From an uncultured Faecalibacterium sp. (GTDB taxonomy: Bacteria > Bacillota > Clostridia > Oscillospirales > Ruminococcaceae): 64,000 bases of DNA. The stretch covers positions 1 to 64,000 of the forward strand of contig CAKSVD010000004.1 of assembly GCA_934503275.1 (NCBI GenBank). The letters run 5' to 3'. The position numbers and the translations under genes were made by a program. Positions 7,519 through 16,000 of this stretch are shown piece after piece; position 1 is the first letter of the stretch; each line of letters starts with the position of its first letter. The notes beneath the pieces are model-generated. The model worked only from the letters and a program-made list of their open reading frames with translations. It ran no database searches and had not been told where the DNA came from.

Positions 7519-9417
7519 TTACAGTTTCAGGTTCTCCCGGGTGGGGGTAAAGGTGGGGATCATAGCTGCCAGCTGGCGCACCACGCCCTCATCGTTGTGG
7601 GCAGCAGCGGCTTCCAGCGCCTGCAGCTGCTCGTAGAACTCGGCCAGATCAATGGTGCGGGGGCTTGCCACAAAGATCTTGTTGTGCTGGGTGCGGCGCA
7701 TCTTGTCCTGCTCCTCGTCCATCATCAGTTCTTCGTAAAGCTTTTCGCCGGGGCGCAGGCCCACAATCTTGATCTCCATATTCACGCCCGGCTCGTAGCC
7801 GTAAAAGCGGATGAGCTGCTTTGCCAGATCCATAATGCGCACCGGCTCGCCCATATCCAGCACATAGATATTGCCGCTTTCTGCCAGCGCACCCGCCTGC
7901 AGCACCAGCTGTGCTGCCTCCGGGATGGTCATAAAGTAGCGCACGATGTTGGGGTCGGTCAGGGTGACCGGCCCGCCCTTTTTGATCTGGGCTTCAAACA
8001 GCGGGATGACGCTGCCGTGGCTGCCCAGCACGTTGCCGAACCGCACCGCCACACACTTCATGTCCGTGTTGCCCGCAAAGGTCTGGATCAGCATCTCGCA
8101 GATACGCTTGGTGCAGCCCATGACGCTGGTGGGGTTCACAGCCTTATCGGTGGAAAGCTGCACAAAGCGCTCCACCCCGTGCTCGCTGGCGCTGACCAGC
8201 AGGTTTTTGGTGCCCAGCACGTTGTTTTTTACGGCCTCGGCGGGGCTTACCTCCATCAGCGGAACGTGCTTGTGCGCCGCCGCGTGGAACACCACCGTGG
8301 GGTGGTAGGTATCAAATACCTCGTCCAGACGCTTTTTATCCCGGATAGAGCCGATCAGCACCGTGACCGGGATATCGCGGCCATACTTCTGCTGCAGTTC
8401 CATCTGCAGTTCGTAAGCGCAGTTTTCGTAGATATCAAAGATGAGTAGCTTGCCGGGCTTGAAGCGCATGACCTGACGGCACAGCTCGCTGCCGATGGAG
8501 CCGCCGCCGCCCGTTACCAGCACGGTTTTGCCGGTAAGGTAGCCGGAGATCTTGTCGGTATCCAGCGTGACCTCCTCGCGGGAGAGGAAGTCGGCGGGGT
8601 TCAACTCGCGGAACACCTCCTGCTGGGGTGCGCCGCTGCCCACCAGCTGCGGGTCACTGAGCAGCTGCACCGCGCAGTGGGTGCTGACGCACAGGTCGAT
8701 GACATGGCTCAGCTTGCTGCCCTTTAAGGTTGGGATGGCAATGATGATGCTGTGGATGCCGTAGCGCTTGCACAGTTCCGGGATCTCCTCCAGCGTGCCC
8801 TTGACCGGCACGCCGTGGATGGTCTGGTTCAGCTTTGCAGGGTCATCGTCCACCGCCACCACGGCGTGGCCGTATTCCTTGTTGGATTTGCACACGTTGA
8901 TGGCCCATGCACCGGCTTCGCCTGCGCCCACGATCATCACCGGGCGGTTGGGGTCCTTGGCGGGCACGCGGCGCAGCTGCTCACCCAGCGGGTGGTTCAA
9001 AAACAGCCGCCATGCCAAGCGGCTGCCGCCGATGAGCAAAAGGATGAGCACGGCGGCCATGCAGTTGGCGGAATTGAACAGCACACCGTGGATAAAGCAG
9101 CGGTTCACCACATACACCACGGCGGTAGGCACAGCGATCATCCCGGCAAGGCGGAGCAGATCCCGCTCGCCGGCGTATTTCCACAGCACCGAGTACAACC
9201 CGCCCGCCAGAAAACAGATGATATACACCGCCACGATCCACGGCAGGTTTTCGTACAACAGGGCGCGGTTGTGCGGCCACCACCCGGCCTCTACGGCACC
9301 GTCTGCCCGCAGCAGCAGGGCAAAATAAAAGCTGAATGCCACAATGGCTGCATCCAGCAGCACCAGCAGCGCACGGCGCAGCAGCACCTGCGGGGTATTC
9401 TTAGTTCTATCTTTCAC
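7519..9417 (-). CDS. Membrane UDP-sugar 4,6-dehydratase (WbpM/PglF/CapD-like)
   Basis: 632 residues. Four N-terminal membrane helices (~15-130), a first nucleotide-binding region (MIVGAGEAGAWAI) and a C-terminal extended short-chain dehydrogenase domain starting TVLVTGGGGSIGSELCRQV. The active-site segment LSTDKAVNPTSVMGCTKR carries Met where soluble relatives have Tyr, as in the Ser-Met-Lys type long dehydratases such as WbpM. These enzymes make UDP-4-keto-6-deoxy sugars for glycans. The GTG start at 9417 has AGAGGA upstream. A flippase gene lies upstream on the same strand, consistent with surface polysaccharide or glycan assembly. Substrate (UDP-GlcNAc is usual) is inferred from the family. 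Confidence 0.92.
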   Translation of the reverse strand: MKDRTKNTPQVLLRRALLVLLDAAIVAFSFYFALLLRADGAVEAGWWPHNRALLYENLPWIVAVYIICFLAGGLYSVLWKYAGERDLLRLAGMIAVPTAVVYVVNRCFIHGVLFNSANCMAAVLILLLIGGSRLAWRLFLNHPLGEQLRRVPAKDPNRPVMIVGAGEAGAWAINVCKSNKEYGHAVVAVDDDPAKLNQTIHGVPVKGTLEEIPELCKRYGIHSIIIAIPTLKGSKLSHVIDLCVSTHCAVQLLSDPQLVGSGAPQQEVFRELNPADFLSREEVTLDTDKISGYLTGKTVLVTGGGGSIGSELCRQVMRFKPGKLLIFDIYENCAYELQMELQQKYGRDIPVTVLIGSIRDKKRLDEVFDTYHPTVVFHAAAHKHVPLMEVSPAEAVKNNVLGTKNLLVSASEHGVERFVQLSTDKAVNPTSVMGCTKRICEMLIQTFAGNTDMKCVAVRFGNVLGSHGSVIPLFEAQIKKGGPVTLTDPNIVRYFMTIPEAAQLVLQAGALAESGNIYVLDMGEPVRIMDLAKQLIRFYGYEPGVNMEIKIVGLRPGEKLYEELMMDEEQDKMRRTQHNKIFVASPRTIDLAEFYEQLQALEAAAAHNDEGVVRQLAAMIPTFTPTRENLKL

Positions 9418-9440
9418 TTACGATCCTCTTTTTCCCTCTC

Positions 9441-9510
9441 AGCGCAGGACGTTTTGCTCCCTGCGCTGCTTTTTCGGCAGCGTTCTCCCCGGCAGTGCCG
9501 AAGGGATACA
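9441..9510 (-). promoter_or_regulatory. Structured 5' leader of the dehydratase gene
   Basis: Between the promoter and the GTG start, two hairpins can form on the minus strand: TTCGGCA pairing with TGCCGAA, then AGCGCAGG pairing with CCTGCGCT. Neither is followed by a T-run, so they look like leader structure rather than a terminator. Confidence 0.4.
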
Positions 9511-9523
9511 ACTACACGTTTGT

Positions 9524-9552
9524 ATTATACTCACAATCCCCGCCTGTGTCCA
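9524..9552 (-). promoter_or_regulatory. Promoter of the dehydratase-lysA transcript
   Basis: On the minus strand TGGACA (9547-9552) and a perfect TATAAT (9524-9529) are 17 bp apart, between the flippase stop and the dehydratase start. Confidence 0.65.
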
Positions 9553-9569
9553 GAAAATTTACGTTTTTA

Positions 9570-11135
9570 TCACTTTCCCCTGTTATTCCCGGTCTTTGCC
9601 TGCCGCAGCACCGCCCGCACTTCCTCCCAAAGCCCCAGCGGCAGCGCCGCTAGTAAAAACACGATGGCCGTCACCGTGCCGCCCACCGTCAGCACTGCCA
9701 GCTGCCTCCACAGCCCCTGTACCGGAAAACCTGCCAGCGCCCGGCGCAAGCCCCGCCCGGCTGCACCGGCGGCAACAGCAGCCAGCAACGGTGCACCCAG
9801 CCACCGCCGAAAGGCGTGTCCTGTTCCGCTGGAAAGCAGCAGCCGCCCGGTGTTGGCCGCGCAGGTGTAAAGGCTGGAAAGCAATATCACCGCCAGAAAG
9901 CCCCGCATCCCGTACCGGGGCAGCAGCACCGCCACCCCGCCAATGCGCAGCACGGCGTCCCACACACTGTACCGGAAGGCGGCCTTCTGCTCCCCGATGC
10001 CCTTCATGGCGCCGTCCACCATGCTTTCCAGATACATCAGCGGCATGGCCGGGGCAAGGGTCTCCAGATAGAACCCGGCCTCCGGGCTGTGGTAGAGCAG
10101 CTGCGCCAGCGGCCTGCCCCACACCCAGAACAGCGTACCCGCCAGCGCGGAGAAATATCCCGTAAGCCGCAGCATCCTGTCCAGCAGGGCGTTCAGCCGG
10201 GCGGTCTGTCCCTCGATATGCGCCTGCGTGATCTCCGGCATCAGCAAAACCGCCAGACTGCCCAGCAGCCCGAAGGGGAAATTGAGCAGCGGCAGCGCCA
10301 TGCCTTTTAAGGTGCCGTACTGCTCCAGCGCGGCGGTGCGCCCGCCGGAGGCCGCCAGATACACCGCAAGGCAGGCGGGCACCAGCATATTCTCGGCGGT
10401 GTGCAGCGCGCTGGAAAGCGCCCTGCCGCCCTCCACCGGCCACAGGATGTCCCACAGCCGCCGGGACACCTCCCTTGGCGGGCGCGGCGCTGTGCTGCCG
10501 AAGCAGCGTGCCGCCTCCCACCGGTAAAACAGTGCCATCAGGGCGGTAGATACGGCCTCGCTCAGGGCGGTAGCTGCCAGCACCAGTGCACAGCGGCTGC
10601 TGTCCGGCCAGCCCTGCGTGCGGGTAAGCGCCCACACCACCGCGGCAATGCGCACCGCCTGCTCTGCCAGCTGGCTGAGCACGTTGGGCTCCACCCGCCG
10701 CCGTGCCAGAAAAAATCCGCGCAGCACCGCAGAGATCGCCATCCACGGCAGCCCCAGCGCCGCAGTGCGCAGTGCGGCAGCAGCACGGACATCCCCCAGC
10801 CACCATTTTGCCGCAAGGCCTGCAGTTGCAAGCTGGGCAAGCATGGCAAGCCCGCCCAGCGTAAGCCCTGCCAGAACCAGCCGCACCAGCATCCCGCGCG
10901 CAGCGGCTTTATCCCGGCTGAGTTCCTCGGTCAGCAGCCGGGTAGCCGCCACCGAGATGCCCGCCGTAGCCAGCGTGACGAACAGTCCGTACACCGCCAG
11001 CACCAGCTGATACAGCCCCATGCCCGCCCCGCCCAAGGCGTTTGCCAGCCAGATGCGCAGCCCCATGCCCGCCAGCCGCAGCACCACGTCCGAGCCGGTA
11101 AGCAGCGCCGCGTTTTTAAAATAACTCTGCCGCAC
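9570..11135 (-). CDS. Polysaccharide flippase, MOP superfamily (SpoVB/MurJ-like)
   Basis: 521 residues with about 12-14 hydrophobic segments across the whole length. The start SYFKNAALLTGSDVVLRLAGMGLRIWLANALGGAGMGLYQLV matches the SpoVB/PST-type lipid-linked sugar exporter group. Such proteins move undecaprenyl-linked precursors across the membrane; SpoVB members act in spore cortex or peptidoglycan synthesis, others in capsule synthesis. GTG start at 11135 with GGGGAGGTG upstream. It precedes the UDP-sugar dehydratase, so a glycan export role is plausible. Codon composition is very GC- and Ala/Leu-rich compared with neighbours, normal for a membrane protein here. Confidence 0.85.
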   Translation of the reverse strand: MRQSYFKNAALLTGSDVVLRLAGMGLRIWLANALGGAGMGLYQLVLAVYGLFVTLATAGISVAATRLLTEELSRDKAAARGMLVRLVLAGLTLGGLAMLAQLATAGLAAKWWLGDVRAAAALRTAALGLPWMAISAVLRGFFLARRRVEPNVLSQLAEQAVRIAAVVWALTRTQGWPDSSRCALVLAATALSEAVSTALMALFYRWEAARCFGSTAPRPPREVSRRLWDILWPVEGGRALSSALHTAENMLVPACLAVYLAASGGRTAALEQYGTLKGMALPLLNFPFGLLGSLAVLLMPEITQAHIEGQTARLNALLDRMLRLTGYFSALAGTLFWVWGRPLAQLLYHSPEAGFYLETLAPAMPLMYLESMVDGAMKGIGEQKAAFRYSVWDAVLRIGGVAVLLPRYGMRGFLAVILLSSLYTCAANTGRLLLSSGTGHAFRRWLGAPLLAAVAAGAAGRGLRRALAGFPVQGLWRQLAVLTVGGTVTAIVFLLAALPLGLWEEVRAVLRQAKTGNNRGK

Positions 11136-11217
11136 CCTGCACCTCCCCCTGCCCCGGAACGGGCGTTCACGGTTCAGCCTATGCAGCGGCTTTGCAAAAC
11201 ATGAGCGGCGCTATGGG

Positions 11218-11246
11218 TTGTTTCTGCGCACTTTTTATGGTATAGT
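11218..11246 (+). promoter_or_regulatory. Promoter of mrp
   Basis: TTGTTT at 11218-11223 and TATAGT at 11241-11246, 17 bp apart. The predicted start of transcription near 11253 leaves a leader of about 90 nt. Confidence 0.6.
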
Positions 11247-11256
11247 TAACAGTGGT

Positions 11257-11333
11257 CAGGCAGGGCGAAAGTCCCCGCCTGTATTTTGAGCAAGGAGGAA
11301 GCGCACCGCCCGGGTCCTGCCCCTGCCGTGCGC
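11257..11333 (+). promoter_or_regulatory. Structured mrp leader with a distant Shine-Dalgarno
   Basis: Hairpin A: CAGGC (11257-11261) pairs with GCCTG (11277-11281), with GGG/CCC inside. A consensus AAGGAGG lies at 11292-11298, but the ATG is at 11344, 45 nt away. Hairpin B: GCGCAC (11301-11306) pairs with GTGCGC (11328-11333); when folded it would leave only about 12 unpaired nt between AAGGAGG and the ATG. GGCAGGG in hairpin A can alternatively pair with CCCTGCC in hairpin B. Confidence 0.45.
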
Positions 11334-11343
11334 GACAAAGAGA

Positions 11344-12177
11344 ATGAGCGAAGAATGTACCCATGACTGCTCTAATTGCAGTGCAGCCTGTTCTTCCCGC
11401 GATGCCGCTCCGCAGCACGATGCCCCCAACCCTCACAGCCGCGTGAAAAAGGTCATCGGCGTTGTTTCCGGCAAGGGCGGCGTGGGCAAGAGCATGACCA
11501 GCGCTCTGCTGGCCTGTGCCATGGCCCGCCGCGGCTACCACTGTGGCATTCTGGATGCCGATATCACCGGCCCGTCCATCCCCAAGCTGTTCGGCATCCA
11601 TGGCCGTGCCATGGCGGACGACAAGGGCTGCTGGCCCATCCAGAGCCGCATGGGCATTGATGTGATGAGCATCAACCTGCTGGTGGAGAACGAGGAGGAC
11701 CCCGTTGTATGGCGCGGCCCGGTCATTGCCGGTGCTGTCAAGCAGTTCTGGACCGATGTGGTCTGGAAGGATGTGGATTTCCTGTTCGTGGATATGCCCC
11801 CGGGCACCGGTGATGTACCTCTGACCGTGTTCCAGAGCCTGCCGGTGGATGGCATCGTTGTGGTGGCAAGTCCGCAGGAACTGGTAAGCATGATCGTGGC
11901 AAAGGCCGTGAACATGGCCGAGATGATGAAGGTGCCCATGCTGGGCATTGTGGAGAACATGAGCTACATCGTCTGCCCGGACTGCGGCAAGCACATCAAT
12001 GTGTTTGGCAACAGCCATGTGGACGAGGTGGCCGCAAAGCACCATCTGCCCGTGCTGGCCAAGTGCCCCATCGACCCCCAGCTGGCCCAGCTTTCCGATG
12101 CCGGTATGATCGAGACCTACGGCGGCGAATTTTTGGAAGGCGCAGCAGACGCCTGCGAAAAGCTGCTGAAGAAGTAA
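11344..12177 (+). CDS. mrp: Mrp/NBP35-type Fe-S cluster carrier ATPase
   Basis: 277 residues. Deviant Walker A GKGGVGKSMTSALLA near residue 41, switch region DADITGPSIPKLFG, DMPPGTGD, and a CPDC motif near residue 213 that would bind a bridging [4Fe-4S] cluster at the dimer interface. The N-terminus has extra cysteines (CTHDCSNCSAACSS), as in NBP35-like members. These proteins assemble or deliver Fe-S clusters. Nearby genes use many Fe-S clusters (hcp, gltB, gltD), which fits, although linkage is only by position. The ATG has only a weak adjacent purine run (AAAGAGA); the good site is upstream across a hairpin. An in-frame stop at 11287 limits N-terminal extension. Confidence 0.92.
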   Translation: MSEECTHDCSNCSAACSSRDAAPQHDAPNPHSRVKKVIGVVSGKGGVGKSMTSALLACAMARRGYHCGILDADITGPSIPKLFGIHGRAMADDKGCWPIQSRMGIDVMSINLLVENEEDPVVWRGPVIAGAVKQFWTDVVWKDVDFLFVDMPPGTGDVPLTVFQSLPVDGIVVVASPQELVSMIVAKAVNMAEMMKVPMLGIVENMSYIVCPDCGKHINVFGNSHVDEVAAKHHLPVLAKCPIDPQLAQLSDAGMIETYGGEFLEGAADACEKLLKK

Positions 12178-12185
12178 TGCATTCT

Positions 12186-12216
12186 GCCCTGTGCCCGTTG
12201 TGACACAGGGCTTTTT
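12186..12216 (+). terminator. Terminator after mrp
   Basis: GCCCTGTG pairs with CACAGGGC, followed by TTTTT, 9 bp after the mrp stop. Confidence 0.85.
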
Positions 12217-12385
12217 GCTTAGATAAACCCTCCGCTGTGGAAAAGACATTCTTTTCCGGGTGGCTTTGGGGCGGCAGCGCACTTTAAAAAACAAGGTTCG
12301 CGGCGCATTCCGGCTTTTAATTTTCGTTTTGTGAAGCAGCCGTGACTTTTTATCTGTTTTTTTAAACAAATTCTGCTTTTTGCTA

Positions 12386-12414
12386 TTGTAAAACCCACCG
12401 CAAAGCTTTATAAT
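12386..12414 (+). promoter_or_regulatory. Promoter of gdhA
   Basis: TTGTAA at 12386-12391 and TATAAT at 12409-12414 with a 17-bp spacer. The upstream 12217-12385 is gene-free and AT-rich toward the promoter; I see no other feature there. Confidence 0.7.
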
Positions 12415-12420
12415 AATAAA

Positions 12421-13924
<1,504 letters not shown>

Positions 13925-13942
13925 GTCATACTGCATCGTCCA

Positions 13943-13975
13943 AGAGCCGCGCCCGCAGGGGTGCGGCTCTTTTTT
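13943..13975 (+). terminator. Terminator after gdhA
   Basis: AGAGCCGC pairs with GCGGCTCT, followed by a run of T residues. Confidence 0.9.
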
Positions 13976-14037
13976 GGTATAACCCCGCCCCGCTCTGCCC
14001 ACACTGGCAGTATCTTATGGCAGAAAGGGAGTTTTGT

Positions 14038-15615
14038 ATGGACGAGCAGATGTTTTGTTTTCAGTGTGAGCAGGCGGCGGGCTGCACCGCCTGCACCGGC
14101 GCAGCGGGGGTGTGCGGCAAGTCGGCCGAGACAGCCGCCGCACAGGACCGGCTCACCGGGGCGCTCATCGCGTTTGCCGGGCAGCTCATCGCGGCGGGAC
14201 GCGGCCCGGCCCCGGAACAGGCTCGGCTGCTGATGCAGGGGCTGTTCACCACCATTACCAACGTGAACTTTGACCCCGCCGCCGTGGACGCGCTGACCCG
14301 CCGGGTGCACGACGCCAGCCCCGGCACCGGCCCGGACTACGACATGCAGGCCCTCTGGCGGGAACCGGATGCCGACCGGCGCAGCCTGAAATGCTTTGTG
14401 CTGTTCAGCCTGCGGGGCATGGCCGCCTACAACTACCACGCCCGGGTGCTGGGCCGCATCGACCCGGAGCTGGACCGGTTCTTCTGTACCGCCCTGCAGG
14501 CCGTGGGCGACCCCGGCCAGACCACCGACGCCCTGTGGCAGCTGGTGCAGACCACAGGAGAAGCCAGCTACCGCTGCATGGAGCTGCTGGACGCGGCCAA
14601 CACCGGCGCGTTTGGCGATCCGGAACCGGTGCAGGTGCCCCTGACTATTGAAAAGGGGCCGTTCATCGTGATTTCCGGCCACGACCTCTACGACGCACAG
14701 CAGCTGCTGGAACAGACTGCAGGCCGGGGCGTCAACGTCTACACCCACTCGGAGATGCTGCCCGCCCACGGCTACCCGGAGCTGAAGCGCCGCTACCCCC
14801 ACCTCAAGGGCAACTTTGGCACCGCATGGCAGAACCAGCAGCGGGAGTTCGAGGACATCCCCGCGCCCATCCTGTTCACCACCAACTGCATCATGCCCCT
14901 GCGCGCCAGCTACGCCGACCGGGTGTTTACCACCTCGGTGGTGGCTTACCCCGGCGTGCCTCACATCGACGAAGGGCGCGACTTTTCCCCGGTGATCGAA
15001 AAGGCGCTGGAGCTGGGCGGCTACGCGCAGGACACCCTGCTGCCCGGCCTGAACGGCGGCTCCACGGTGACCACCGGTTTTGCCCGCACTGCCGTGCTGC
15101 AGCACGCGGACGAGATCGTGCAGGCGGTGCGGGACGGTAAGCTGCGGCACTTCTTTCTGGTGGGCGGCTGCGACGGCACCCGGCCCAGCCGCCGCTACTA
15201 CACCGAGTTTGCCCGCCTTACCCCGCCCGACACCATCCTGCTGACCTTGGCCTGCGGCAAGTTCCGCCTGAACGACCTGCCCCTTGGCACCGTGCCGGGC
15301 ACCGGCCTGCCCCGCATCCTGGACGTGGGCCAGTGCAACGACGCCTACAGCGCCATCCGCATCGCATTGGCTCTGGCCGACGCCTTTGGCTGCGGCGTCA
15401 ACGACCTGCCCCTCTCGCTGGTGCTGTGCTGGTTTGAGCAGAAGGCCGTGTGCATCCTCATCGCGCTGCTGGCGCTGGGCATCCGGAACATCCGGCTGGG
15501 GCCTACCCTGCCCCCGTTCCTCTCGCCGGGGGTGGTGCGCACCCTGCAGGAACGGTACAGCCTCAAGCCCATTGCCACCCCGGAAGCCGACCTGCAGGCC
15601 ATTCTGGGCGGGTGA
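14038..15615 (+). CDS. hcp: Hybrid-cluster protein (hydroxylamine/NO reductase)
   Basis: 525 residues. The N-terminal MFCFQCEQ and following cysteines form the proximal Fe-S cluster site; hybrid-cluster ligands are visible in GHDLYDAQ, TTNCIMP, VGGCDGTRPSRRYYTEFA, LTLACGKFRLN and DVGQCNDAYSAIRIA. Hcp proteins reduce NO or hydroxylamine and act in nitrosative stress. Start ATG at 14038 is preferred to the ATG at 14017 because AAAGGGAG is 8 bp upstream and the protein then begins MDEQMFCFQCEQ, as in relatives. It follows gdhA (terminator between) and precedes gltBD. No separate Hcr reductase gene is adjacent. A convincing promoter was not found in the short gap after the gdhA terminator. Confidence 0.95.
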   Translation: MDEQMFCFQCEQAAGCTACTGAAGVCGKSAETAAAQDRLTGALIAFAGQLIAAGRGPAPEQARLLMQGLFTTITNVNFDPAAVDALTRRVHDASPGTGPDYDMQALWREPDADRRSLKCFVLFSLRGMAAYNYHARVLGRIDPELDRFFCTALQAVGDPGQTTDALWQLVQTTGEASYRCMELLDAANTGAFGDPEPVQVPLTIEKGPFIVISGHDLYDAQQLLEQTAGRGVNVYTHSEMLPAHGYPELKRRYPHLKGNFGTAWQNQQREFEDIPAPILFTTNCIMPLRASYADRVFTTSVVAYPGVPHIDEGRDFSPVIEKALELGGYAQDTLLPGLNGGSTVTTGFARTAVLQHADEIVQAVRDGKLRHFFLVGGCDGTRPSRRYYTEFARLTPPDTILLTLACGKFRLNDLPLGTVPGTGLPRILDVGQCNDAYSAIRIALALADAFGCGVNDLPLSLVLCWFEQKAVCILIALLALGIRNIRLGPTLPPFLSPGVVRTLQERYSLKPIATPEADLQAILGG

Positions 15616-15704
15616 GGTTTCGTTTGGTTATTTTGCAACAGACCCGCAAATCAAAGCATTCCTGAGTCCTGAGTGTTCCGCATCACTCAGGGCAAATTCC
15701 TCCA

Positions 15705-15748
15705 AACCGCCGTACCCGCGTGCACAACGCCGGGTGCGGCGGTTTTGT
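15705..15748 (+). terminator. Terminator after hcp
   Basis: AACCGCCGTACCCG pairs with CGGGTGCGGCGGTT (one mismatch), then TTTGTTTG. A smaller hairpin, CCTGAGTG with CACTCAGG, lies just upstream at 15668-15691. Confidence 0.75.
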
Positions 15749-15835
15749 TTGTATGCCGCGCACAGCTGCGGGGGCTCGCGGCATCTCGCACAAGAAGCGG
15801 CGCAATGTGTGTAGCAGATTTGGTGCAGCTGTCAC

Positions 15836-15863
15836 TTGAAGATTTTTCAGGAATCTGTATAAT
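15836..15863 (+). promoter_or_regulatory. Promoter upstream of gltB
   Basis: TTGAAG at 15836-15841 and perfect TATAAT at 15858-15863, 16-bp spacer. Transcription would begin near 15870, just before a strong terminator-like hairpin. Confidence 0.7.
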
Positions 15864-15873
15864 ATCAGGTATC

Positions 15874-15925
15874 GGAACAAAGGCGTTCCGCAAGGGTATC
15901 CTATACCCTTGCGGGGCGCTTTTTT
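15874..15925 (+). terminator. Terminator-like hairpin in the gltB leader (possible attenuator or small RNA end)
   Basis: A perfect 12-bp stem, CCGCAAGGGTAT (15888-15899) with ATACCCTTGCGG (15903-15914), extended by GCG/CGC and followed by TTTTTT. It ends only about 55 nt after the predicted transcription start. A small alternative hairpin, GGAAC (15874-15878) with GTTCC (15885-15889), overlaps its 5' arm. A second hairpin GCTGCGG/CCGCAGC (15947-15966), flanked by GGGGG and CCCCC, stands upstream of the gltB ribosome binding site. Confidence 0.7.
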
Positions 15926-16000
15926 CTTTTTGCAGGGGGATAAAAAGCTGCGGAGGGTGCCGCAGCCCCCGGTAAACAAGTAAAAAGGATGGGAAAGACT

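Noticed and set aside
11250..11343. mrp leader considered as a small SRP RNA or RNase P fragment because of GGTCAGG and GAAAGTCC
   Set aside because: The conserved SRP apical loop sequence and the RNase P core motifs are missing; a structured leader fits better.
15673..15975. 100-codon open frame upstream of gltB
   Set aside because: It runs through the hcp terminator, the gltB promoter and the leader hairpin, and has no ribosome site.
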